A DNA stretch of 42,326 nucleotides, taken from NCBI GenBank assembly GCA_050245975.1, contig JBFWWW010000007.1, positions 1 through 42,326 on the forward strand, written 5' to 3'. Within the stretch, counting starts at the first letter, position 1; the number at the start of each line of letters is the position of its first letter. The notes under the pieces were generated by a model. It saw only the letters and a list, made by a program, of their open reading frames with translations, had not been told where the DNA came from and searched no databases. Made by a program: the position numbers and the translations under genes. Of this stretch, positions 15,761-26,262 are shown piece by piece. This DNA comes from JBFWWW01 sp050245975. GTDB taxonomy: Bacteria; Pseudomonadota; Alphaproteobacteria; Rhizobiales; Hyphomicrobiaceae.

Positions 15761-16381
15761 CTAGTTCTTAGGCGTGGACGGCTGCGTCGCCTTGTCCATC
15801 ATGTCCTTGGCCGTTTCCTTGGCTTTCTCCATGGCGGGGCCGGCCGTCTCTTTGGCCTTTTCCATCATCTCCTTGGCTGTCTCCTTGGCCTTCTCCATGG
15901 CGGGGCCCGCCGTCTCCTTCGACTTGTCGGTCAACTCGCGTGCCTTGTCCTTGGCGCGCTCGAGCAGCGACTTCTTGGGTTCTGCGCGCTTGTAGGGCTC
16001 GAGAGCGGCGAGCACCTCCTTGCTGGCGCCCGGGAGGGTGATGGTCGTTTTGCCATCCTTGGTGGAGAACTGGAGCGCTGAGTAGCGCACGCCGACTTTC
16101 TTCTCGCCGACGCCCACGAAGCCGCCGATGCCCATGATGACGCCCTGAACCTGGTTGCCGGAATCGACGATCACGTCCTCGATGTCGCCGATGACCTGGC
16201 CTTCGCGGTTGTAGACGTTGTTGCCGATCAGGCGATCTTTGATGAGGTACTGGCCGATCGCCTGCCCTTTGAAGAACGTCTTTGTCGGGATGGCGACTTT
16301 CGGAGCGGTCTGCTGCGCCAGGGCCGGCGTTGTGACGGCGAGGGCCGCTACTGCCGCAATCATAAGTCCAAATCGGGTCAT
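15761..16381 (-). CDS. Secreted PRC-barrel protein with duplicated helical tail
   Basis: A 206-residue protein with a signal peptide (MTRFGLMIAAVAALAVTTPALA). A PRC-barrel domain follows at residues about 45-115 (LIGNNVYNREGQVIGDIEDV, then VGVGEKKVGVRYSAL). A Lys/Glu/Ala/Met-rich helical tail makes up the last 70 residues. The tail has two near-identical copies of KETAGPAMEKAKETAK, about 22 residues per unit, repeated at the DNA level as well. It resembles LEA-like or apolipoprotein-like amphipathic helices. PRC-barrel proteins of this exported type are common in alphaproteobacteria and poorly understood; an envelope or stress role is a guess. The start is ATG at 16381, where the signal peptide begins. 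Confidence 0.78.
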   Translation of the reverse strand: MTRFGLMIAAVAALAVTTPALAQQTAPKVAIPTKTFFKGQAIGQYLIKDRLIGNNVYNREGQVIGDIEDVIVDSGNQVQGVIMGIGGFVGVGEKKVGVRYSALQFSTKDGKTTITLPGASKEVLAALEPYKRAEPKKSLLERAKDKARELTDKSKETAGPAMEKAKETAKEMMEKAKETAGPAMEKAKETAKDMMDKATQPSTPKN

Positions 16382-16712
16382 GTTGATCCTTCCAGATGGT
16401 CGTCGGGGCACGATCCCGGCGCGGGTCGGCGGACGCCCCGAGCGCCCGCAAGGCGCTGGCAATAGAGGGTCCTCATGGCAGGAGCAAGTCGGCCTGCGAA
16501 GGGACAGTCACCGGGTTTGCCGAAAACGCTGCAATGCATTGATTTTAAGCCACAAAAATACGTGTGGACGGCCGCTGCCCCAGGTGCGTTGCGGGCTGCC
16601 GTTGGCGTGCTATATCAGGGTGTGGGCGCCCCGTCTCGGGCCGCCCGTTTGAGTTCCGTGGGTAGCGGAACGCGGCCGGCAGAGCCGCCCGGTTCGAGGC
16701 AGGAAGTCCAAC
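16382..16712. other. 331-nt divergent intergenic region before gyrA
   Basis: No gene is supported here. It must hold the divergent promoters of the PRC-barrel gene and gyrA. An AT-rich patch lies near 16530-16562, and a candidate gyrA promoter at 16589-16616. Confidence 0.6.
16589..16616 (+). promoter_or_regulatory. Candidate gyrA promoter
   Basis: TTGCGG (16589-16594) and TATATC (16611-16616) are 16 nt apart, about 97 nt before the gyrA start. Moderate match. Confidence 0.35.
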
Positions 16713-19472
<2,760 letters not shown>

Positions 19473-19473
19473 A

Positions 19474-20097
19474 ATGAGCGTGGAGCTGCTGCTGGCGTTT
19501 GTCTTCGCCTGCGTTCTGCTGGGTCTGACGCCCGGGCCGAACATGTCGTTGATCATTGGCAACACGCTGGCCGGGGGGCTGTCCTCCGGCCTGATGACGT
19601 TGGCCGGGACGACCACTGGGCTGTCATTGCTCGTTGCTGTCGCAGCAATCGGCATGACATCGGTCATGGTGCTGATGTCGGAATGGTTCGACGTGGTGCG
19701 CTGGGTCGGCGCCCTCTATCTCGTCTATCTGGGCGCGCGTCAGCTTTGGCGGGCGTGGCGCGCGGGCAGCACGTCCATAGGAGCGACAGCCGCTCCGAAT
19801 TACCGTAACCACTACATCCAGGGACTTCTGGTCAGCCTGTCCAATCCGAAAGTCATGCTCTTCTTGGGCGCGTTTTTTCCGCAGTTCGTCGATCCGAATG
19901 GAAATGCCGTTGCGCAGCTCGCCGTTCTTGCCGGCGTTTTCATCCTGACGCTCGCCCTCGTCGATGTCTGCTATACCGTTGCCATTGCGCGCGCTCGGGC
20001 GACGTTCGACCAGGCGCGGTTGCGTTTGCTGGACGGCGCGGCCGGCGTCTTTCTTCTGCTGGGCGGGGTGGCATTGGCGATGGTGAGGCGGCCGTGA
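19474..20097 (+). CDS. LysE/RhtB-family amino acid exporter
   Basis: An inner-membrane exporter of amino acids or related small metabolites, 207 residues with about six hydrophobic segments. The N-terminal LGLTPGPNMSLIIGNTLAGG and the middle QGLLVSLSNPKVMLFLGAFFPQF are hallmarks of the LysE/RhtB superfamily. The substrate is not predictable. ATG 19474 follows the gyrA stop by 1 nt, so it is probably co-transcribed. Confidence 0.9.
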   Translation: MSVELLLAFVFACVLLGLTPGPNMSLIIGNTLAGGLSSGLMTLAGTTTGLSLLVAVAAIGMTSVMVLMSEWFDVVRWVGALYLVYLGARQLWRAWRAGSTSIGATAAPNYRNHYIQGLLVSLSNPKVMLFLGAFFPQFVDPNGNAVAQLAVLAGVFILTLALVDVCYTVAIARARATFDQARLRLLDGAAGVFLLLGGVALAMVRRP

Positions 20098-20125
20098 TGC
20101 GAGCGCCTGTCTCTGGGAGCATTTC

Positions 20126-20629
20126 ATGAAGCGTGTCGGGTTCTACTCTGGCTCCTTCGATCCGGTAACCAAAGGACATACCGATATCATCGAGCGGGCC
20201 GCGCGCATGTGCGACACGCTGGTGATCGGCATCGGCGTGCACCCGGGCAAGGCGCCGCTCTTCTCGCCCGAAGAGAAGATGGAAATGCTGAAGTCGGAGG
20301 TCGCGCCGATTGCGAAGCGCACCGGCTGCAAGATGGAGATCGTGACGTTTTCCAAGCTCACGGTGACGGCGGCGAAGGATGCAGGCGCCAGCATGATTAT
20401 CCGTGGGCTCCGTGACGGTACGGATTTCGACTACGAGATGCAGATGTCCGGAATGAATGGGGTCATGCTGCCGGACGTCGGCACGGTGTTTCTGCCCGCC
20501 AGCCCGGACGTCCGGCATATCGCTGCGTCGCTCGTGCGGCAGATCGCGGTGATGGGCGGCGATGTGTCGCCGTTCGTTTCTGCGGCGGTGGCCCGGCGAC
20601 TGCAAGCCAAGATCGGCAAAAAGCGCTAG
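20126..20629 (+). CDS. coaD: Phosphopantetheine adenylyltransferase
   Basis: CoaD transfers AMP from ATP to 4'-phosphopantetheine, the penultimate step of coenzyme A synthesis. The 167-residue product, of normal length, has the nucleotidyltransferase motif SGSFDPVTKGHTDII (TKGH at residues 15-18), IIRGLRDGTDFDYE and the ending DVSPFV. It starts 28 nt after the LysE gene and precedes the cyclophilin pair. Confidence 0.97.
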   Translation: MKRVGFYSGSFDPVTKGHTDIIERAARMCDTLVIGIGVHPGKAPLFSPEEKMEMLKSEVAPIAKRTGCKMEIVTFSKLTVTAAKDAGASMIIRGLRDGTDFDYEMQMSGMNGVMLPDVGTVFLPASPDVRHIAASLVRQIAVMGGDVSPFVSAAVARRLQAKIGKKR

Positions 20630-20702
20630 TGTCGACCGCAAGACGTCCCAGAAACGCCACATGCGCGGGATCAGGTCCCGCCGCGTTGACCCTCCAGTGG
20701 AG

Positions 20703-21251
20703 ATGCCCGTGATCCGTTTTCTGTTGAGCCTGATGCTTGCCGCTTTTGCCCTTTCCGGTGCCGCGCTGGCGCAGGCTCCCGATCCTCAGAACACATTGGT
20801 CATCGAGCTCAAGACGGGCAAGGTGTTGGTCCGGCTGCGTCCCGATCTGGCCCCCAAGCATGTCGCCCGCGTGAAGCAGCTCGCGAAGGAAGGCTTCTAC
20901 AACGGCCTGAAATTCCATCGCGTCATTCCAAACTTCATGGCCCAGACCGGCGATCCGCAGGGCACGGGCATGGGCGGCTCGAAGTACCCGGATCTCCCGG
21001 CTGAGTTTACGGGCGAAGTTTACAAGCGCGGCACGATCGGCGCGGCCCGCACGCAGAATCCGAACAGCGCCAACAGCCAGTTCTTCATCTGCTTCAACGA
21101 CACGGGCTGCCGCGGTTTGACCGGCCAGTATACGGTCTGGGGGCAGGTCGTTCAGGGCATGGAGAACGTGGACAAGGTCGCCGCCGGCGAGCCGCCGTCC
21201 CGGCCTGACGTGATGCAGAAGGTCTATCTGCTTGCCGACGCGAAGAAGTAG
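20703..21251 (+). CDS. Periplasmic cyclophilin-type peptidyl-prolyl isomerase
   Basis: Catalyses cis-trans isomerisation of prolyl bonds in exported proteins. The 182-residue product has a signal peptide (MPVIRFLLSLMLAAFALSGA, then ALA-QAP) and a cyclophilin domain with FHRVIPNFMAQTGDPQGTG and NSANSQFFICFND, which carry the catalytic Arg, Phe and Gln positions. A small insert (DTGCRGLTGQY) contains a second Cys. Next to it is a cytosolic paralog, a common alphaproteobacterial arrangement. Confidence 0.93.
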   Translation: MPVIRFLLSLMLAAFALSGAALAQAPDPQNTLVIELKTGKVLVRLRPDLAPKHVARVKQLAKEGFYNGLKFHRVIPNFMAQTGDPQGTGMGGSKYPDLPAEFTGEVYKRGTIGAARTQNPNSANSQFFICFNDTGCRGLTGQYTVWGQVVQGMENVDKVAAGEPPSRPDVMQKVYLLADAKK

Positions 21252-21292
21252 AACAATTCAGACGCGGCCCGAGTGCCGCCACGGAGATATCA

Positions 21293-21769
21293 ATGGCCAA
21301 GATCGCCGATCCTGAGAATACGCTGATCATCGATACGACCAAGGGCAAGGTCGTCGTCGCCATGCGCCCGGACCTCGCGCCCAAGCACGTCGAGCGCATC
21401 AAGCAACTCGCCCGCGAAGGGTTCTACGATGGCATCGTGTTTCATCGCGTGATCGACGGCTTCATGGCGCAGACGGGATGCCCGCGCGGCACCGGCACGG
21501 GCGGTTCGAAGTACAGCAACCTGCCGGCCGAGTTCAGTGCGGAACCGCATGTGCGTGGCGTGTGCTCGATGGCGCGTGCGCAGAACCCGGACAGCGCCAA
21601 TAGCCAGTTCTTTATCTGCTTTGACGACGCCCGCTTCCTGGACAAGCAGTACACGGTCTGGGGCAAGGTCGTCGAAGGCATGGAGAACGTCGACAAGATC
21701 AAGCGCGGCGAGCCGGTGCAGAACCCGGACAAGATGACCTCGGTCAAGGTTGCTGCCGACGTCAAATAG
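21293..21769 (+). CDS. Cytoplasmic cyclophilin-type peptidyl-prolyl isomerase
   Basis: A 158-residue cyclophilin without a signal peptide, so cytosolic. It has FHRVIDGFMAQTGCPRGTG and NSANSQFFICFDD. It is closely similar to the preceding periplasmic isomerase and begins 41 nt after it; the pair looks like a tandem duplication with different destinations. GGAG precedes the ATG. Confidence 0.95.
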   Translation: MAKIADPENTLIIDTTKGKVVVAMRPDLAPKHVERIKQLAREGFYDGIVFHRVIDGFMAQTGCPRGTGTGGSKYSNLPAEFSAEPHVRGVCSMARAQNPDSANSQFFICFDDARFLDKQYTVWGKVVEGMENVDKIKRGEPVQNPDKMTSVKVAADVK

Positions 21770-21875
21770 GCATGCGCGCATTGGCGTGCTTGCGAGGCTT
21801 GGCTGGAGAATGGTAGGCGGATGCATGGGCGCATGCCGGGTCGGCGCGCCCCGTCATCCGGCCAGCCCTTGAGCC

Positions 21876-22946
21876 ATGCGCACCGCCCAGTTCGATTTCG
21901 ATCTTCCCGAGGACCGCATCGCGCTGCGCCCGGCGACGCCGCGTGACGGCGCGCGCCTGCTGGTCGTCGATCCCTCGGGCGGTCTCGCCGACCGGCATGT
22001 CCACGATCTGCCGTCGCTGCTGAAACCCGGCGACGCGCTGGTCTTCAATGATACCCGTGTTGTTCCGGGTGCGCTGGTCGGAGAGCGGACGCGTAACGGA
22101 AACACGGCGCGGGTATCCGTGACACTGATCAAGCGCCTGAATGACAGCACCTGGCGGGCCTTTGCGCGACCACAGAAGCGTCTCGAGGTGGGTGACCGCA
22201 TCCGTTTCGGCGACGAGGGCCGGGTTTGCTTCGCCGGTGTGCTCGATGCCAGTGTGGCGGCACTGGGCGAGGCGGGTGAGGTAGACCTCGCCTTCAATCG
22301 CCATGGCCCTTACCTCGACGAAGTTGTCGATGCCATCGGCGATATGCCGCTTCCGCCCTACATCGCCTCGCGCCGCGCGGCCGATGACGATGATCGCCAG
22401 AGCTATCAGACCGTCTTTGCCAGGAAAGAAGGTGCGGTCGCCGCACCGACGGCGGGTCTGCATTTCACCGACGAGCTGCTAGGTGCGCTTCGGGCGCGTG
22501 ACATCTCGTGCCATTTCGTGACGCTGCACGTTGGGCCGGGCACGTTCCTTCCGGTCAAGACGGATGAGGTCGAGAGCCATCGCATGCAGGCCGAGTGGGG
22601 CGAGGTTTCGCCGGCGACGGCCGATGCCCTGCAGTCGGTGCGCGAAGCCGGCGGTCGCCTTGTGGCGGTAGGGTCGACGTCGCTGCGCCTTGTCGAGACC
22701 GCGGCCCGTGCCAGCGGACGCATCGAGCCCTTCAGCGGCGAAACGGATCTGTTCATTACGCCCGGCTATTTCTTCCGTGCGGTCGATGCGCTCATGACAA
22801 ACTTCCATCTGCCCCGTTCGACGCTCTTCATGCTGGTGGCAGCATTTTCTGGCCTTGCCACCATGCGGCAGGCTTATGAACATGCGATCGCGTCGGGATA
22901 CCGCTTCTATTCCTACGGCGATGCATCGCTTCTGTTTCGCCAATGA
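21876..22946 (+). CDS. queA: S-adenosylmethionine:tRNA ribosyltransferase-isomerase
   Basis: QueA transfers and isomerises the ribosyl part of SAM onto 7-aminomethyl-7-deazaguanine in tRNA, giving epoxyqueuosine. The 356-residue product starts MRTAQFDFDLPEDRIALRP and contains FNDTRVVPGALVG, TAGLHFTDELL, HVGPGTFLPVK and ITPGYFFRAVDALMTNFHLP, all typical. Its stop overlaps the tgt start (ATGA at 22943-22946), so the two queuosine enzymes are translationally coupled. Confidence 0.97.
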   Translation: MRTAQFDFDLPEDRIALRPATPRDGARLLVVDPSGGLADRHVHDLPSLLKPGDALVFNDTRVVPGALVGERTRNGNTARVSVTLIKRLNDSTWRAFARPQKRLEVGDRIRFGDEGRVCFAGVLDASVAALGEAGEVDLAFNRHGPYLDEVVDAIGDMPLPPYIASRRAADDDDRQSYQTVFARKEGAVAAPTAGLHFTDELLGALRARDISCHFVTLHVGPGTFLPVKTDEVESHRMQAEWGEVSPATADALQSVREAGGRLVAVGSTSLRLVETAARASGRIEPFSGETDLFITPGYFFRAVDALMTNFHLPRSTLFMLVAAFSGLATMRQAYEHAIASGYRFYSYGDASLLFRQ

Positions 22947-24073
22947 GTGGTGCTTCGCGGTTCACTTTGCTGAAGTCGGATGGCGGTGCGCGGCTTGGAA
23001 CGCTGGCGACGCCGCACGGGGCGGTTCGTACCCCGGCTTTCATGCCGGTCGGCACGGCGGCGACGGTCAAGGCCGTCTATCTCGACCAGGTGCGTGATGC
23101 CGGTGCGGACATCATCCTGGGCAACACCTATCACCTGATGCTGCGGCCGGGCGCGGAGCGGGTGGCACGCCTGGGCGGGCTGCATGCCTTTATGCGTTGG
23201 GATCGCCCGATCCTGACGGATAGCGGCGGCTTCCAGGTCATGAGCCTCTCGCGGCTGCGGCGGATCACGGACGATGGGGCCGAGTTCCAGTCGCATATCG
23301 ACGGCTTACGCCACATGCTGACGCCCGAGCGATCCATCGAGATCCAATGCCTGCTGGGTGCCGACATTCAGATGCAGTTCGACGAGTGCGTGAAGCTTCC
23401 GGCGTCACGCGCGGAGATCGAGCGCTCGGTCAATCTGTCGCTGCGCTGGGCGGAACGATCGCGATTGGCCTTCGAACGCTTGTCGCAGCCCGGACAGTTG
23501 TTGTTCGGCATCGTCCAGGGTGGAACCGAGCCGGACTTGCGGCGTCGCTCTGCGACCGAGCTTGCGGGCATGGCATTCAGCGGATACGCGGTCGGTGGCC
23601 TTGCAGTCGGCGAGGGACAGGAGGCGATGCTTGCAACGATCGAGACGACTGTGCCGCATCTGCCGGTCGACAAGCCGCGCTATCTGATGGGGGTTGGCAC
23701 GCCTTTGGACCTTATCGAGAGCATCGGCCGTGGCATCGATATGTTCGACTGCGTGCTGCCGACGCGCAATGGCCGGCATGGACTGGCATTCACCTGGTCC
23801 GGGCCGGTCAACCTTCGCAATGCCCGCCACGCGGACGATTCATCGCCGCTCGACCCCGACAGTTCGTGTCCGGCGGCGCGGGACTACAGCCGCGCCTATC
23901 TTCACCACCTCGTGCGATCGGGCGAGTATCTGGGTGCGATGCTGCTCTCGTGGTCGAACACGGCCTTCTATCAGCAGCTCATGCAAGCCACGCGCGACGC
24001 CATTGCCGAAGGGCGGTTCGCGGCATTCGCGCGCGAGACCAAAGCGCGATTTGGCGGCATCCCCGCAATCTGA
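22943..24073 (+). CDS. tgt: Queuine tRNA-ribosyltransferase lacking most zinc ligands
   Basis: Tgt exchanges guanine 34 of GUN-anticodon tRNAs for preQ1. The 376-residue product has the active-site segments TDSGGFQVMSL and FDCVLPTRNGRHG; both catalytic Asp residues are present, as is the base-binding GIVQGG. The family zinc site is normally Cys-x-Cys-x2-Cys plus a His in an HN pair (Z. mobilis Cys318, Cys320, Cys323, His349). Here the first part reads SSCPAARDYSRAY and the second LSWSNTAFY, so three of four ligands are replaced by Ser, Ala and Ser. The fold is otherwise intact. I judge it an active enzyme with a zinc-free C-terminal subdomain. Confidence 0.95.
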   Translation: MSGASRFTLLKSDGGARLGTLATPHGAVRTPAFMPVGTAATVKAVYLDQVRDAGADIILGNTYHLMLRPGAERVARLGGLHAFMRWDRPILTDSGGFQVMSLSRLRRITDDGAEFQSHIDGLRHMLTPERSIEIQCLLGADIQMQFDECVKLPASRAEIERSVNLSLRWAERSRLAFERLSQPGQLLFGIVQGGTEPDLRRRSATELAGMAFSGYAVGGLAVGEGQEAMLATIETTVPHLPVDKPRYLMGVGTPLDLIESIGRGIDMFDCVLPTRNGRHGLAFTWSGPVNLRNARHADDSSPLDPDSSCPAARDYSRAYLHHLVRSGEYLGAMLLSWSNTAFYQQLMQATRDAIAEGRFAAFARETKARFGGIPAI

Positions 24074-24086
24074 GCGCAATTTCTGC

Positions 24087-25007
24087 TCAACCGGCCCGGC
24101 GCGCCCGCATGATCACCCTCTCGCGGTGCAGCAGGTAGAGACCGGATGCGATGACGACCGCGGCCCCGACGAGAGTGTAGCGGTCGGGTAGCTGGTCGAA
24201 CACGAGATATCCCATGGTCGAGTGTGTGAGGAGCGCGATATACGCGAACGGCGCGATCGTCGATGCGGGCGCATAGCGGTGTGCGACGATGAAGACATAA
24301 TGTCCGAGTGCCCCGAAAAATCCCATGGATAGCAGCAAGACCCAGTCCCATGCGGCTGCAGGCCAGACCCAGTCTGCCAGCGCAAAGGGAGCTACCAGGA
24401 ACGTTCCCGCGAGCAGAGAGTAGAACAGCGTCACCTCGGGCGGATCATAGGCGGCGAGATAGCGCGTCACGAGGCTGAATATCGAGCTGCAAGCCACCGT
24501 CCCGAAGGCAAGCAGAAAGGCGGGCTGAAAGGTCCCGACACCCGGACGCATGGCAATCAGAATCCCGCAGAAGCCGACGAGAATGGCAAGCAGTCGGCGC
24601 CACCCCACCCACTCCCCAAGCACCGGCCCCGCCAATAGAGCAACCGTGAGGGGGACCAGGAACCCGATCGTTGTGGTCTGATCGAGCCGCATGTGGCGCA
24701 AGGCGAGGAAGTTGAATGCCGTCGATCCGAGCAAGAGCAGAGAGCGAAAAAGCTGCATCGGCAGCTTCTGGGTGACCAGCAGTCGTGGAATGACCATCAG
24801 CCCGAGTACCGAGACGATGGCCAGAAACTGGCCGAGGAAGCGCACCCATACGACCTGTGCCGCAGGCAGTCCCTTGATGACGATGAGATATTTCCCGGCC
24901 GAGTCGAGGCAGGCAAAGAACGCCCACGTCAGGCACATCAACCCGATCGCGCGCAGGATGCCCGAGCCGGTCTGGTGTGCGGTCGCGTCGTATGGCGGGC
25001 GTTGCAT
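24087..25007 (-). CDS. EamA/DMT-family transporter
   Basis: A 306-residue inner-membrane protein with about ten hydrophobic segments in two EamA repeats (first about residues 15-148, second about 160-293). It is typical of the drug/metabolite transporter superfamily; motifs include GEWVGWRRLLAILVGFCGIL and the final YTLVGAAVVIASGLYLLHRE. The substrate is unknown. It starts 6 nt after the flavoprotein gene on the same strand, so the two form an operon. It converges on tgt with a 13-nt gap and no visible terminator. Confidence 0.88.
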   Translation of the reverse strand: MQRPPYDATAHQTGSGILRAIGLMCLTWAFFACLDSAGKYLIVIKGLPAAQVVWVRFLGQFLAIVSVLGLMVIPRLLVTQKLPMQLFRSLLLLGSTAFNFLALRHMRLDQTTTIGFLVPLTVALLAGPVLGEWVGWRRLLAILVGFCGILIAMRPGVGTFQPAFLLAFGTVACSSIFSLVTRYLAAYDPPEVTLFYSLLAGTFLVAPFALADWVWPAAAWDWVLLLSMGFFGALGHYVFIVAHRYAPASTIAPFAYIALLTHSTMGYLVFDQLPDRYTLVGAAVVIASGLYLLHRERVIMRARRAG

Positions 25008-25013
25008 CGGGAG

Positions 25014-26153
25014 CTACGAATCCAGCGGCAGATTTGTATAGCTTCCAATCCAGCGGCGGTCGATCCAGTCTTTGAGATACCAAAATATACGCCCCTGCGC
25101 GGCCCAAGATCCACGCATCGCAACCGCGCTGCGGTCGCCTGTTGAGATCAGCGACAGGTATTCCTGTTGCGGATGAAACGGCACCGGCGGTTCGTCTGCG
25201 AGAGCCCTGCGGAGGTTCTCGGCCAGCGGTGGTCCCTGGCGGACGGCGAATACGCCGGCCTTGGGTCTTGGATGTACGAGGCTTGAGGCCATATCACCGA
25301 CCGCGAACACGTTTGCGCAACCGAGCGCCCGCAGTTCTGCATCGATCTGAACGAATCCCGAAGAATCGAGCGGCAACCCGGTATCACGCAGCCATGCGGG
25401 TGCGGTCGATTGCGTTGCCAAGATCACCTGGTCGAACGGTCGGCGAGAACCGTCCGCACAAATGATGGCGTTGGAGGCGACCTCTCGGGCCCGACAATTT
25501 TCGACCAGCGTCACGCCCCTGGCGTTCAACAAATTTCTGAATAGCCGTCGAGCGCGAGCGTTGCCGGATTCAAGAATCCGGCCCGCTGAAATCAGGGTAA
25601 AGCTCGCCCGCTCCGGATTGTCTCCGGCCTCGATGAGCCGATTGCGAACGCGGTGCCGCATGGCGAGCGTCAGCTCGATCCCGGCCGCGCCGGCGCCGAT
25701 CGTCGTGAAACGCAGACCGAGGCGTGGCGCCGGCGCGGCGATCAGTTGCTCCCACTTGGCCGCCAGTCGATCGATCGGCTTTACGACAAGAGCGTGAGCC
25801 GCTGCCCCGGGAATGGCGCTTCGATCCGGCGCCGCTCCGACGTCGAGTGAAACGACATCGTAGGGAACAGGGTCTCCCGCATTTCGCAGGACCAGGCGCC
25901 GCTCGAGATCGAGGCCGACGGCCGCATCGTGGATCAGATGAGCACGGGCAAACCGAGCCAGCGGCCGCAGATCGATATGGCATTGGGCGCGGGTGTAATA
26001 TCCGGCGATGAACCCTGGAAGCATGCCGGAATAGGCGGCTTCGACCTCGCGCGTGACGAGCGTCACTCGCACATCGGGCATCGGATGCAGGCCGAAATTT
26101 TTCAGAATGTGGACATGAGCATGTCCACCACCCACGAGGACGAGATTTTTCAC
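25014..26153 (-). CDS. FAD-dependent pyridine nucleotide-disulfide oxidoreductase, SelD-linked type
   Basis: A 379-residue NDH-2-like flavoprotein. It has an N-terminal Rossmann motif LVLVGGGHAHVHILKNFG, a second dinucleotide fold FTTIGAGAAGIELTLAM near residue 150, and the FAD-binding ANVFAVGDMASS near residue 290. The segment AAYSGMLPGFIAGYYTRAQC and the HAHVH start match the family (TIGR03169) that occurs fused to the N-terminus of SelD or stands alone in selenium-using bacteria. selD lies 7.4 kb away in this window. The start is probably GTG at 26153 (VKNLVLVGG); the upstream extension of 40 codons has no family match. The reaction is unknown. Confidence 0.8.
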   Translation of the reverse strand: MKNLVLVGGGHAHVHILKNFGLHPMPDVRVTLVTREVEAAYSGMLPGFIAGYYTRAQCHIDLRPLARFARAHLIHDAAVGLDLERRLVLRNAGDPVPYDVVSLDVGAAPDRSAIPGAAAHALVVKPIDRLAAKWEQLIAAPAPRLGLRFTTIGAGAAGIELTLAMRHRVRNRLIEAGDNPERASFTLISAGRILESGNARARRLFRNLLNARGVTLVENCRAREVASNAIICADGSRRPFDQVILATQSTAPAWLRDTGLPLDSSGFVQIDAELRALGCANVFAVGDMASSLVHPRPKAGVFAVRQGPPLAENLRRALADEPPVPFHPQQEYLSLISTGDRSAVAMRGSWAAQGRIFWYLKDWIDRRWIGSYTNLPLDS

Positions 26154-26262
26154 GGTCCCAAGGGTGGCGTGCGGCGGTCCGGTCGTCCAGCAACATTGCA
26201 GTGACGGTCCCCACAATCCATACTGCCGCGCGAACTCGAAGCGAGCTGCCAACGGCGAGAAA

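Noticed and set aside
20672..20690. Hairpin GCGGGA/TCCCGC after coaD as a terminator
   Set aside because: No T-run follows, and the next gene is close on the same strand; it is more likely part of the 5' leader of the cyclophilin mRNA.
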